Source: DATMNI01 sp963817515
GTDB taxonomy: Bacteria; Acidobacteriota; Terriglobia; Bryobacterales; Bryobacteraceae
Assembly (NCBI GenBank): GCA_963817515.1
Contig: CAWFPJ010000015.1
Location: forward strand, 124,001-188,000
Direction: 5' to 3'
Length of the DNA: 64,000 bases
Part shown: positions 51,727-59,702 of the stretch, piece by piece
Position numbering within the stretch: position 1 is the stretch's first letter
Layout of the letters: the number at the start of each line of letters is the position of its first letter
Notes under the pieces: generated by a model
Told to the model about the DNA's origin: nothing
Databases searched by the model: none
Seen by the model: the letters and a program-made list of their open reading frames with translations, nothing else
Translations under genes and position numbers: made by a program

Positions 51727-53149
51727 TTACCTGATCGTCAACCCGTCCACCGGCCAGGCCGAGATGCACTACCACATTGAATTTCAGGCAGACAACGGCA
51801 AACGCTACACACTCCAAGGCACGAAGTATATGCAGCGGACGGGGGCGGGCGGCGTCAACGCTATTCGCGAACTGCTGCTGAACTACACGACGCTATACTG
51901 CCACGTGTTCCGCCTCGACGGCGATACCAATACGGAGATTGGTACAGCTTTGATGAAATTCCGCACCTTCGAGAACCTTGCCGCCACTGGCAGCCTTGTG
52001 GCGTTCCTGGCTTCATTCACTGTCTCGGGAACCAACGATCCGATGCTCCGCCTGCAGGCTCAGATGCGATTTGTGGCGTTCACTGCTCAGTTCGTCCAGC
52101 GAACGTATGACCCGCTGTCGCCGGATATGGGCACGCTGCTGCTGGACGTCAGGAGCGAACTGCTTCGCGGCGCCGCCACGCCGGATTATTTCAGCACGCG
52201 CCTCAGCGCGGATCTACAGACAATTCTGCGCGACACGCCAACACTGCCGCTAGAGAAGCTGATCAACACCCGGAACTTCAGCGTCGACATTGCGAATCGC
52301 CGCATCAATCGTGACATCTTCTGGAAGGGTTCATTCGCGAAAGACGGCCTGCTGGGCTGGGAAGAGCGGGTTCGCAACGCGGGCCTATCGGAGGAAGCAG
52401 CGCGCGCGGGACAGATCTTCACCGGAGGCAGCTTTTGGAAGCGTTTCGATCAGGTGCAGGACGGCATTGCTACCGGCCACGTGGTCAATTACGATCTGGA
52501 TGCCTTGCCCGGCGATCCGCAAGTTCGCCTGGTTGCGTATCCGGACGATAACCGGCGATATTTCCGCAAAGGCGATAACATTCTGCTGCTGACTTACCTG
52601 AACGATCCTTATAAACAGATATACGACACGATCAAGGTAGTCGACGAAAATAATGTGATTGCGGTGATGCACCTCGGTGAATTCCCGAACGGCGTCGAGG
52701 TCGCAACCTTCGTGATGGAGCGGTACAGCTACGCATTCGAGGACATGTCAATCGAGGATTACCAGATGCTTCTGCAGCGGGCCGATCTGTCGAAGCCCGC
52801 TCCCACGCAACTGCCGGGGGCGTGGACTGGAAACTTTATCTACCTTGAGCATCCGAACACGGCGCTGTTGGACCACGCCTCTCACGCGCCCGTTAGCCTG
52901 ACCGCCAACCCTGACTCGACCTTTGAGATTAGTCTTGCGGATGGCACCAAATTGAAGACTGGCGGAAGCCTGGCGGCTCAAGATATGCGCATGGTGGGTA
53001 ACGACACGATTCTCGGCAAATGGGAATCCACCAACTTGGACGCGGCGGCATTGCGCGCGCTGCGCGACTATATGGTGCCCTACACGGATGCTTTCGTTTT
53101 CTACTATGTCCTCAGGCAGGCCCAGGCGGGCGCCGCCGTGGTGCCTTAA
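51674..53149 (+). CDS. GMC-associated beta-rich protein; probable continuation of the oxidoreductase
   Basis: This 491-aa frame (ATG 51674) overlaps the GMC gene by 53 nt with no good ribosome site. The overlap would read FTIDEQASIFNYLIV directly after TISFGALDGG, as in extended GMC proteins whose C-terminus carries a beta barrel (MHYHIEFQADNGKRYTLQG). Residues about 200-380 repeat the domain found in the preceding protein: DIFWKGSFAKDG, ILLLTYLNDPYKQIYDTIK and VMHLGEFPNGVEVATFVME. There is therefore an internal duplication. Either two coupled genes or one ~1460-aa protein. I favour the latter, at about 60 percent. Confidence 0.7.
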   Translation: MAGINVTFTIDEQASIFNYLIVNPSTGQAEMHYHIEFQADNGKRYTLQGTKYMQRTGAGGVNAIRELLLNYTTLYCHVFRLDGDTNTEIGTALMKFRTFENLAATGSLVAFLASFTVSGTNDPMLRLQAQMRFVAFTAQFVQRTYDPLSPDMGTLLLDVRSELLRGAATPDYFSTRLSADLQTILRDTPTLPLEKLINTRNFSVDIANRRINRDIFWKGSFAKDGLLGWEERVRNAGLSEEAARAGQIFTGGSFWKRFDQVQDGIATGHVVNYDLDALPGDPQVRLVAYPDDNRRYFRKGDNILLLTYLNDPYKQIYDTIKVVDENNVIAVMHLGEFPNGVEVATFVMERYSYAFEDMSIEDYQMLLQRADLSKPAPTQLPGAWTGNFIYLEHPNTALLDHASHAPVSLTANPDSTFEISLADGTKLKTGGSLAAQDMRMVGNDTILGKWESTNLDAAALRALRDYMVPYTDAFVFYYVLRQAQAGAAVVP

Positions 53150-53168
53150 GCGTACCGGCCATCATATG

Positions 53169-53198
53169 CTAAGATGTCTTTGTAATAAGACACCTTAG
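53169..53198 (+). promoter_or_regulatory. PadR-type operator overlapping the promoter
   Basis: CTAAGATGTCTT (53169-53180) and AAGACACCTTAG (53187-53198) form an inverted repeat with one mismatch across a 6-nt centre. A TAATAA -10-like box (53183-53188) lies in the middle. The padR ATG begins 2 nt after it, so the mRNA leader would be very short. Strong autoregulation candidate. Confidence 0.65.
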
Positions 53199-53199
53199 T

Positions 53200-53529
53200 A
53201 TGGCGAAATCAGATATGCTTCAGGGCTCGCTCGACTTGCTGGTGCTGAAGATTCTTTCGCGCCGCGCGCCGCTGCATGGCTACGCGATCATGACGGCGGT
53301 GGAAGAGATTTCGGGTCAGGTGCTGCGCGTGGAAGAAGGTTCGCTTTATCCGGCCCTGCATCGTATGGAAGAAGCCGGTTGGATTCGGGCGGCGTGGATC
53401 ACGAAGGACAACGGCCGCCGCGCGCGCGTCTATGAATTGACCGGCCAGGGACGCAAACAATTCGCCAGCGAAGAGGCCCGCTGGACGGCGGTCACGGGCG
53501 CCGTGCAACGCGTCCTCAAGCTTGCGTAA
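53200..53529 (+). CDS. PadR family transcriptional regulator
   Basis: This 109-aa protein has GSLDLLVLKILSRRAPLHGY and EEGSLYPALHRMEEAGWIR, the PadR-N helix-turn-helix, followed by a wing ending RVYELTGQGRKQ. It is close in type to the 12382 copy but has no ADOP gene behind it. The next gene is a Gfo/Idh/MocA oxidoreductase 113 nt on. Its targets may lie elsewhere. Confidence 0.92.
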   Translation: MAKSDMLQGSLDLLVLKILSRRAPLHGYAIMTAVEEISGQVLRVEEGSLYPALHRMEEAGWIRAAWITKDNGRRARVYELTGQGRKQFASEEARWTAVTGAVQRVLKLA

Positions 53530-53641
53530 GCACCTTCCTGCGCGCCATCTTTACGTTGGTTGCGATATCCTTTGAGCGGGAAGTGTTTCGATGCCACGAT
53601 GCATGGCCCTGCCCCCAATGACCAGGCCGGGAATCCATAAA

Positions 53642-54295
53642 ATGAACCGAAGGGTATTTCTAGGCGCAGGTGCCGCCGCCGTCCTAAGGGCCGATGTCCT
53701 GCCCAGCGCCCGCGTCTCGCTCGGCGTCATCGGAGTGGGCTGGATGGGCTTTGCGACGATGAAAATCTTCATGAACGATCCCCGTGTGCAGATTGCGGGA
53801 ATCTGCGACATCGACGCGGACCATTTGAAGGAAGCCGCAGCGGCCGCTCCGGATGCACGTACGTTCCATGAGTTCGAAGAATTGCTGGCCCGGCCGGACA
53901 TCGACGCTATATACGCAGCCGTGCCGGATCACTGGCACGGCATTGTGGCCGTAAGCGCGGCGCGCGCCGGAAAAGACGTTTACGGTGAGAAACCGCTGGC
54001 GCACGATTGGGCGGAAGGCAAGGCCATCTGCGACGCGGTTCAGCGCTACGGCCGTGTGTGGCAAACCGGAAGCTGGCAGCGGTCCCTGCCGGATTTCCGC
54101 TTCGCCTGCGAACTGGTCCGCAACGGGCGCATCGGCAAAGTGTCCAAAGTGGAAGTCGGCCTGCCCGGCGGGCCTCACGGATTGGGACGGCCTCGGCCAC
54201 CTGGTCCAGCCGGCGCCACCGCCCAAGACTTTGGACTGGCAGCGATGGCTCGGTCCTGCTCCATGGGTCCCGTACGCGCCGGCCCGTGTCCATAA
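53642..54295 (+). CDS. Gfo/Idh/MocA family oxidoreductase, N-terminal part (frameshifted gene)
   Basis: The start at 53642 opens a Tat-like signal (NRRVFLGAGAAAVLRA). The NAD-binding Rossmann domain follows: VSLGVIGVGWMG, VQIAGICDIDADHLKE, ELLARPDIDAIYAAVPDHWH, GKDVYGEKPLAHDW. After HGLG, near 54185, the frame turns Pro/Arg-rich. The other frame continues the C-terminal domain. The family oxidises or reduces sugars and their derivatives. The exported, signal-bearing type is common in Bryobacterales. Confidence 0.8.
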   Translation: MNRRVFLGAGAAAVLRADVLPSARVSLGVIGVGWMGFATMKIFMNDPRVQIAGICDIDADHLKEAAAAAPDARTFHEFEELLARPDIDAIYAAVPDHWHGIVAVSAARAGKDVYGEKPLAHDWAEGKAICDAVQRYGRVWQTGSWQRSLPDFRFACELVRNGRIGKVSKVEVGLPGGPHGLGRPRPPGPAGATAQDFGLAAMARSCSMGPVRAGPCP

Positions 54296-54875
54296 GACAT
54301 GGCGTTGGAACTACGACACCGGTGGCGGCTCGCTCATGGACTGGGTGGGGCATCATGTGGACATCGCACACTGGGGACTGGGCCTGGACAACTCCGGCCC
54401 GATTTCGGTGGAGGCCTCCGGAGAGCCATCGCAACACCCCATCTGGAACACGCCGCCGCGTTGGCGCGTAACTGCACGCTACCAGGGTGGTCTCACGATG
54501 TACATCTCGGGCGGGCACGACGAAGTGCGGCCAGGCACGAAGTGGATCGGCGAAAAGGGTTGGGTCTGGGTGGACCGCAGCGGCATCGAGTCGTATCCGA
54601 GCGCGGTGTTAAGCTCCAGGATCGGGCCGGATGAGGTTCGGTTGCCAGTCACCGCAAGCCATCACCGCCAGTTCATCGATTGCGTGTTGACCCGCGGACA
54701 GACGCTCACACCGGCCCACGTGGCATTGCGGTCCGCGACGCCGGGATTCTTGGGAAACATCGCGATGCGCACGGGGCGCACGATTCGCTGGGATCCCGTC
54801 CGGCAGGAGATACTCGACGATCCGTCCGCGCAGCGCCTGCTGGGGCGAACGCCACGGAGCCCGTGGTCCATATGA
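54183..54875 (+). CDS. Gfo/Idh/MocA family oxidoreductase, C-terminal part (frameshifted gene)
   Basis: This frame is read from about 54183: LVQPAPPPKTLDWQRWLGPA, RWNYDTGGGSLMDWVGHHVD (the dimer and active-site region), then GWVWVDRSGIESYPSAVL and HHRQFIDCVLTRGQTL with a terminal GNIAMRTGRTIRWD. These are typical second-domain motifs. A single base change near 54185 connects it to the N-terminal part, giving about 410 aa. The stop overlaps the ATG of the HEAT protein gene. Confidence 0.75.
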   Translation, partial: WDGLGHLVQPAPPPKTLDWQRWLGPAPWVPYAPARVHKTWRWNYDTGGGSLMDWVGHHVDIAHWGLGLDNSGPISVEASGEPSQHPIWNTPPRWRVTARYQGGLTMYISGGHDEVRPGTKWIGEKGWVWVDRSGIESYPSAVLSSRIGPDEVRLPVTASHHRQFIDCVLTRGQTLTPAHVALRSATPGFLGNIAMRTGRTIRWDPVRQEILDDPSAQRLLGRTPRSPWSI

Positions 54876-56794
54876 AAGGCCGGATCCTGAAAAGCCGGGT
54901 CCTGAAAGGCTGGCTCCTGTTTTGCACGACCGGTGCAATCCTATATGGCGCGGAAGCGGAGGCACTGGTCAGGCAGGTAGCCGGCTACGACTTTGGGGGT
55001 GATACCGCCGCGGTTCGGGAATTGGAGACACTCACTTTCCATGCGGCAGGAAGCAAAGACGCTCCAGCCCTTGAAAAACTTCTGCTCTCTGGATTGGGCT
55101 CCGCCCGGACGGCGGCCGCCAAAGACGCATTCTGCCGCGATCTGGCGATCATCGGCAGCGATTCGGCGGTTCCAAAGTTGGCCGCGATGCTGGGCGAACC
55201 GGACACGGCCGAAATGGCGCGCTATGCACTCGAGCGAATTCCCGGCGCAGCGGCCGCGGCGGCTTTGCGTGGCGCTCTGGCGCGGACGTCGCCTCCGGTT
55301 CAGACGGGGATCGTGGTTTCGTTAGGCAGGCGCGGGGATCAGGCCTCGGTGGCCGCGATCAAGCCCTTGCTTGCGTCGAAGGACGCGCGGATGGCCGGCG
55401 CGGCGGCAGCGGCGCTCGGTAATATCGGGACTCCGGAAGCGCGTGAGGCTCTGCTGGCCGCATCGCCTTCACCCGCAGTGTCCGGAGCGCTGCTGCAGAT
55501 TGCCGAGCGATCAAGCACGGATGCCGCCGTAAGCATTTACCGCCGGCTGAACTCCGCGGGACAGAGCGAAGCGGTGCAGGTGGCAGCCCTCCAGGCGTTG
55601 GCCCGTGTCGACGCCAGGCAGGCCGCGCCGCTGCTGCAGGCCGCCCTGCATAGTGGCTCGGCGCGGTTGCAGAGTATAGCCGTCCGCGAATTGGCGCGGC
55701 TGGAGGGTATCGCGCTGGCCCGGGAAATCCCGAGCGTGCCGGAGCGTGCCCGCGTGCAGATCATCGTGGCTCTGACAGAAGGCGCTCTAACCAATTCCGG
55801 GCTGCCGGACGTTCGGCCGGTTCTGCTGCAAGGCGTGGGGAGCGATAGCGAAGCCGTGCGCGTGGCCTCACTGGACGGCTTGGCGAGGTTGGGCACGGCC
55901 GCTGACGTCGCGATGCTCGCCAAGCATGCGGCCGCCTCGACTGGCTACGAGCAGGCCGCTGCGCGCGCAGCTCTGGGCGGCATTCGAGGCGCTGAAGCCA
56001 GTGCTGAGATTCTTCTGGCGCTGCCCACTGCGGAGCCGAAAGCCAAGGTGGAACTGATTCACGCCGTCGGCGAACGCGGCATCGCCTCAGCCGCCGGCGT
56101 CCTGTTGGCGGCGGCCGCGGACACCAACCGGGCGGTACGCGTGGAAAGCGTCCGGGCACTGCGGGAAACCGCCAGTTCGCATCAGGTCCCGGCGCTGTTA
56201 GCACTGCTGGTGAAGGCGTCCAACGAGAATGAGCGCAAGGAGTTTGAGCGGACCGTAGCCGCTGCCATTCGCCGCTCCCAGGAATCCCCCATCGGCAACG
56301 TAATTGAGACGTACAAGGGCTCCAGCGAAGCCAACGTGCGAACGGCTCTGCTGGGCGTCATGTCCGCTGTCGGGAATTCTGAGGCTTTGCCGGTGATCCG
56401 CCAAGCCTTGCAAGATCCCAGTGCGGACATTCAGCGCGCCGCGCTCAATGCTCTGAGCGGCTGGCCGACGCCTGCGCCAATGGACGACTTGCTCGCTTTA
56501 GCGCGCTCCGGCGGCCCGCCCACGCGGCAGATTCTGGCCTTGCGCGGGTACATCAAGCTGGTGCAGATTCCATCCAATCGCACTCCGGCCCAGACCGCAG
56601 GCCTGCTCAAGACGGCTATGGCGGTAGCCACCATGCCCGATGAAAAGAGGGCCGTGCTGGCGGTGGCGCAGAGGCTCGTGTGCCCCGAGTCACTGGATTT
56701 GGCGCAGTCGGCGATCAACGATCCCCAGGTGGCCGCCGAAGCCCAATTGGCAGCCACCACGCTCCAGCGCGGACTGAGTTTCGTCAAGAACTAA
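54872..56794 (+). CDS. Exported HEAT-repeat protein
   Basis: The ATG at 54872 overlaps the oxidoreductase stop (ATGA). A signal peptide (LKGWLLFCTTGAILYGAEA) precedes about 600 residues of helical pairs of about 31-35 residues: AVPKLAAMLGEPDTAEMARY, AAIKPLLASKDARMAGAAAA, AAGVLLAAAADTNRAVRVES and others. These are HEAT/PBS-lyase-type repeats. Such proteins serve as scaffolds. Coupling to a secreted Gfo/Idh/MocA enzyme is a recurrent pattern in glycan-use loci of this phylum. Confidence 0.85.
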   Translation: MKGRILKSRVLKGWLLFCTTGAILYGAEAEALVRQVAGYDFGGDTAAVRELETLTFHAAGSKDAPALEKLLLSGLGSARTAAAKDAFCRDLAIIGSDSAVPKLAAMLGEPDTAEMARYALERIPGAAAAAALRGALARTSPPVQTGIVVSLGRRGDQASVAAIKPLLASKDARMAGAAAAALGNIGTPEAREALLAASPSPAVSGALLQIAERSSTDAAVSIYRRLNSAGQSEAVQVAALQALARVDARQAAPLLQAALHSGSARLQSIAVRELARLEGIALAREIPSVPERARVQIIVALTEGALTNSGLPDVRPVLLQGVGSDSEAVRVASLDGLARLGTAADVAMLAKHAAASTGYEQAAARAALGGIRGAEASAEILLALPTAEPKAKVELIHAVGERGIASAAGVLLAAAADTNRAVRVESVRALRETASSHQVPALLALLVKASNENERKEFERTVAAAIRRSQESPIGNVIETYKGSSEANVRTALLGVMSAVGNSEALPVIRQALQDPSADIQRAALNALSGWPTPAPMDDLLALARSGGPPTRQILALRGYIKLVQIPSNRTPAQTAGLLKTAMAVATMPDEKRAVLAVAQRLVCPESLDLAQSAINDPQVAAEAQLAATTLQRGLSFVKN

Positions 56795-56805
56795 TCACGG
56801 CAATT

Positions 56806-58383
56806 TCAAGGAGTCGGCCGGTCGGCCAGGCTCGCGCGCACATAGCCCCTTAGCTCGAGCTGCGGCCGCAACTCCACATATCGATCGAGCAATGGCCGGT
56901 ACAATTCGCGCCGTCCGGGCGGCGGGACTTCGTAGATTTCATGAACTAGCGCCGGCTCCATGTCGGGCGTCAGTATGATTACGTCGGCCGGATGGAATCC
57001 AGGGCCTAAGCGTCGCCACCATTCCACGTGTGGGTACGTCCGCAGATACCACGGGAGCGGCCAAAGGTTCTCCGCGCCGATCACCTGTATGGGCATGTCA
57101 TTTCCCCGCGGATGGCTGCGCGCCAGCCTCTCAAGGCTGTCCCGCACGGCATAGACATCCCGGCTGGTGTGCGCATATGCATATGGGTTCCGCGGGTCCG
57201 AAGCCAAAGGAAACGATGCCCTCCAGGCTTGGAAGCCAAGCTGTGCCGCGCACACCACTAACAGGCACACGACTGCGATCCGTAACTTGCCGCGCAACCC
57301 TTCGAGCAGAGCCACCACCCCCGCGCCGGCCAGCAGAATCATGGCGTGCAGCGGCCCCAGCACACACCAGGGCGTTTTGTACGGAATCAGGGAGTACACC
57401 AGCGTGATGGCGCACGCATAAACCGCCAGGAACTGCAGCAACCTGCCATCCGTCTCTTTCCTGGTGAAAGCGAGGCTCACTCCTACTATCGCCAGCACGA
57501 CGATCAAGCCTTCACTCCAGATCGGTCCACCAGCGGCGTGCCGCCACGCCAGCAACGACAGATAGTAGCTCCAGGAATGGCGGTGCGCCGGATCGCCGAA
57601 CGCGCGCTGCGTGTAGTTCATGACCGCGCGCCAGGTATCCGTGAATCCGAGCATTACTAACGGGATCAGGATGGCGATGGCGACCGCTGCGGCGCCGTGC
57701 CACAGCTTGTGTGAGTCATTTTTATGTGACTCGAACCGCCGGGCTTTGCGGCGCGCCACAACGGCGAGCGCTAGCAGCATGCAGGCGATAGCGATCGCGG
57801 CCGTTTCCTTGGCCACCAACATCAGACCGGCACTCGACCCCGCGGCGATTGCCCAACCGGCTCTGCCAGTGCGTGCGTAGCGGTAGCCGCTCACAATCGT
57901 CGCGCACGTCAGCGTGGTGAGCAGTATCTCAGGAATGTAGTAACGGCTGTAGTAAACCATTGCCGGAGAGATCGCGGTGCCCGCTGCCGCCGCCACCGCC
58001 TGCCAGCGCCCCAGGCCGTCGGCCAGCAGCAGCGGCGTCATCGCCAGCAAGACGCCGCACAATGCCGGCACAATGCGTAACGTGGTTTCGGTGAGTTCCA
58101 CGTACCGGTGCGCGTTCGTCACCCGCGCCGGAATCAGCGTCAGCCAGGCCAGCGCCGGCCCGTGATAGTCCTGCGGATTGTACGGATAGGAACCGGTCTC
58201 AAGAAGTCCGCCGAACTTGTCCGCCAAGACCGCCTCATCGGCGTGCATCGGCCGGTCCGCCAGTCTGGGGATGCGTAACGCCGCCGCCACCACAAGGATC
58301 GCCAGAACCACTGCAAGGTTGCGCAAACTGCTGGAATCTAGCGCGGCCCGAACCCACGATACGGTTTGATCGGAATCACCCAC
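56806..58383 (-). CDS. TIGR03663 family membrane glycosyltransferase (GT-C)
   Basis: This 525-aa polytopic protein has about 10 helices. The N-terminal loop RPMHADEAVLADKFG carries the acidic GT-C active-site pair. NPQDYHGPALAWLTLIPARV, SRYYIPEILLTTLTCA and AKETAAIAIACMLLAL follow. TIGR03663 (Agl23-like) proteins use polyprenyl-linked sugars in protein or envelope glycosylation. The GTG at 58383 would overlap the upstream gene by 46 nt. An in-frame TTG at 58326, just after the stop of that gene, is an equally good start. Confidence 0.85.
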   Translation of the reverse strand: MGDSDQTVSWVRAALDSSSLRNLAVVLAILVVAAALRIPRLADRPMHADEAVLADKFGGLLETGSYPYNPQDYHGPALAWLTLIPARVTNAHRYVELTETTLRIVPALCGVLLAMTPLLLADGLGRWQAVAAAAGTAISPAMVYYSRYYIPEILLTTLTCATIVSGYRYARTGRAGWAIAAGSSAGLMLVAKETAAIAIACMLLALAVVARRKARRFESHKNDSHKLWHGAAAVAIAILIPLVMLGFTDTWRAVMNYTQRAFGDPAHRHSWSYYLSLLAWRHAAGGPIWSEGLIVVLAIVGVSLAFTRKETDGRLLQFLAVYACAITLVYSLIPYKTPWCVLGPLHAMILLAGAGVVALLEGLRGKLRIAVVCLLVVCAAQLGFQAWRASFPLASDPRNPYAYAHTSRDVYAVRDSLERLARSHPRGNDMPIQVIGAENLWPLPWYLRTYPHVEWWRRLGPGFHPADVIILTPDMEPALVHEIYEVPPPGRRELYRPLLDRYVELRPQLELRGYVRASLADRPTP

Positions 58384-58625
58384 AGTAGCTCCAGCATACC
58401 GGCCTGCATCAGAGGCAGCGTGGCGAGTGCCGCTCGCACTTCTTCCTCGGACGCGGCTTCAAACAGCATGCAGGCGCCTGGCATATCGCCGCGCTGCCAG
58501 ATCTGGCGAACCACGCCTTCCGCGTAGAGGGAGCGCACACGCTGCATCTCGGCTTCGGCCAAAGAGGCAAATTCGGCGTCGCTGAATGCCTCGCCGCGGC
58601 GTCGGGAAAGGGTAATGAATTGCAT
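58338..58625 (-). CDS. Muconolactone-isomerase-like small protein
   Basis: This 95-aa protein has a ferredoxin-like fold with FITLSRRRGEAFSDAEFASL, RVRSLYAEGVVRQIWQRGD, and ACMLFEAASEEEVRAALATL, the MIase domain pattern (EGVVRQIWxRGD). Free-standing members act as dimeric isomerases or dabb-type enzymes. Context offers no substrate. It lies 4 nt after the 220-aa gene. Confidence 0.75.
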   Translation of the reverse strand: MQFITLSRRRGEAFSDAEFASLAEAEMQRVRSLYAEGVVRQIWQRGDMPGACMLFEAASEEEVRAALATLPLMQAGMLELLWVIPIKPYRGFGPR

Positions 58626-58629
58626 GATG

Positions 58630-59292
58630 TCACCTCAGCGGTTTGCCGTAGACCTCAACCTCGATGTAGTGGTTCGTTCCGGTTTTTTCGCAGCCATTAC
58701 TGAAGAGGCGGACATACCGCGCCTCCACACCCTTGGCGTCAATTAGTTTCCCCTCGGCCGTTTCCACGTAACGCTGGTCTTTGCCGATGCCGTGCCCCGC
58801 CTCGTTGCTACTGTCGTTGTTGAAGAGCGTGACCACGTTGCTGATGAAATCCGGATCGTCGGCCACCTGCACGATGACGTCGGCGTAGGCCCTGGCTTCT
58901 TTCAGATAGTGCCAGATCAGGATCGCGTAAATGGTTTGACGGGACTCCAGATCGATGATGATGCTTTGCACGCCATCTTTTAGTTGCACGAACGATCCGT
59001 CGGAGCCGGATTTGCCGCCGTCGGTTATCATTTCGAGATTGCCAATCACCGGATCCGAGTCACTACTTGAGACAGGCTTGTGCAATGCGACATTCGTCAC
59101 TCCGGCCGGAGCAAGAAAAGCGGGCCTCGGCCGTCCCAACGGCTTTTCGAGATTCGGCACTTTCGGAGGCGTCGGCGTGCCCTCGAACAAGGGCTTGGGC
59201 AATTGGATGGGTAGCGGTTCCAGTTTTGGCGCCTGTGCCGCGGCGGGGAAACCAAACGCAGTAAGGAGGAAAGCTATGGATGTGAGTTTCAT
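58630..59292 (-). CDS. Exported discoidin-like (F5/8 type C) domain protein
   Basis: This 220-aa protein has a signal peptide (LTSIAFLLTAFGFPAAAQA) followed by a Pro-rich linker. It then has a beta-sandwich with NVALHKPVSSSDSDPVIG, LEMITDGGKSG, VQSIIIDLESRQTIYAILIWH and ARYVRLFSNGCEKTGTNHYI ending IEVEVYGKPLR. This is the F5/8 type C carbohydrate-binding pattern. It may bind glycans at the cell surface. First gene of a likely operon with the MIase and glycosyltransferase genes. Confidence 0.75.
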   Translation of the reverse strand: MKLTSIAFLLTAFGFPAAAQAPKLEPLPIQLPKPLFEGTPTPPKVPNLEKPLGRPRPAFLAPAGVTNVALHKPVSSSDSDPVIGNLEMITDGGKSGSDGSFVQLKDGVQSIIIDLESRQTIYAILIWHYLKEARAYADVIVQVADDPDFISNVVTLFNNDSSNEAGHGIGKDQRYVETAEGKLIDAKGVEARYVRLFSNGCEKTGTNHYIEVEVYGKPLR

Positions 59293-59702
59293 GATCGTGG
59301 TTGCTTTGGAAATTCCGGTCCAATATTGATTAAATCAGACCTCGCATGGTTCCGCCATGTGGAGATGAGCTATCCCCCGGCAGCAACTGGCGCGACCCCG
59401 GAAATTGCCCTATTTGTCCATCTACTGCCGAATCCGTTTCGCATCCCAAAACTGCATGACTTGACGCAGGCCGCAGCCAAAGTGTCGATGCTAAAAGCCA
59501 CTGTGCTATTAACTTGCTTTTTATCTTTAATTTAATTGAATCAGGAGCAAATCTAGTAGGTTTTGTATTAGCAAACACCGCGTTCCGTTCTGAATTTCCT
59601 GGCGTTTCGCCGAAGGGATGGCCATCATCTTTCACAATAGGTGATTCGTGCTTCAGAGCACCAGGGTTCAATAGTCAAGACAGCGGCAAGGGAGGCCACT
59701 CC
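59293..59702. promoter_or_regulatory. Intergenic region with A+T-rich promoter zone
   Basis: No gene is supported in this 410-nt divergent gap. Positions 59508-59575 are exceptionally A+T-rich for this genome (TTTTTATCTTTAATTTAATT) and probably contain the promoter of the receptor gene. The open frame continuing upstream of 59703 lacks a ribosome site and is not used. Confidence 0.35.
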
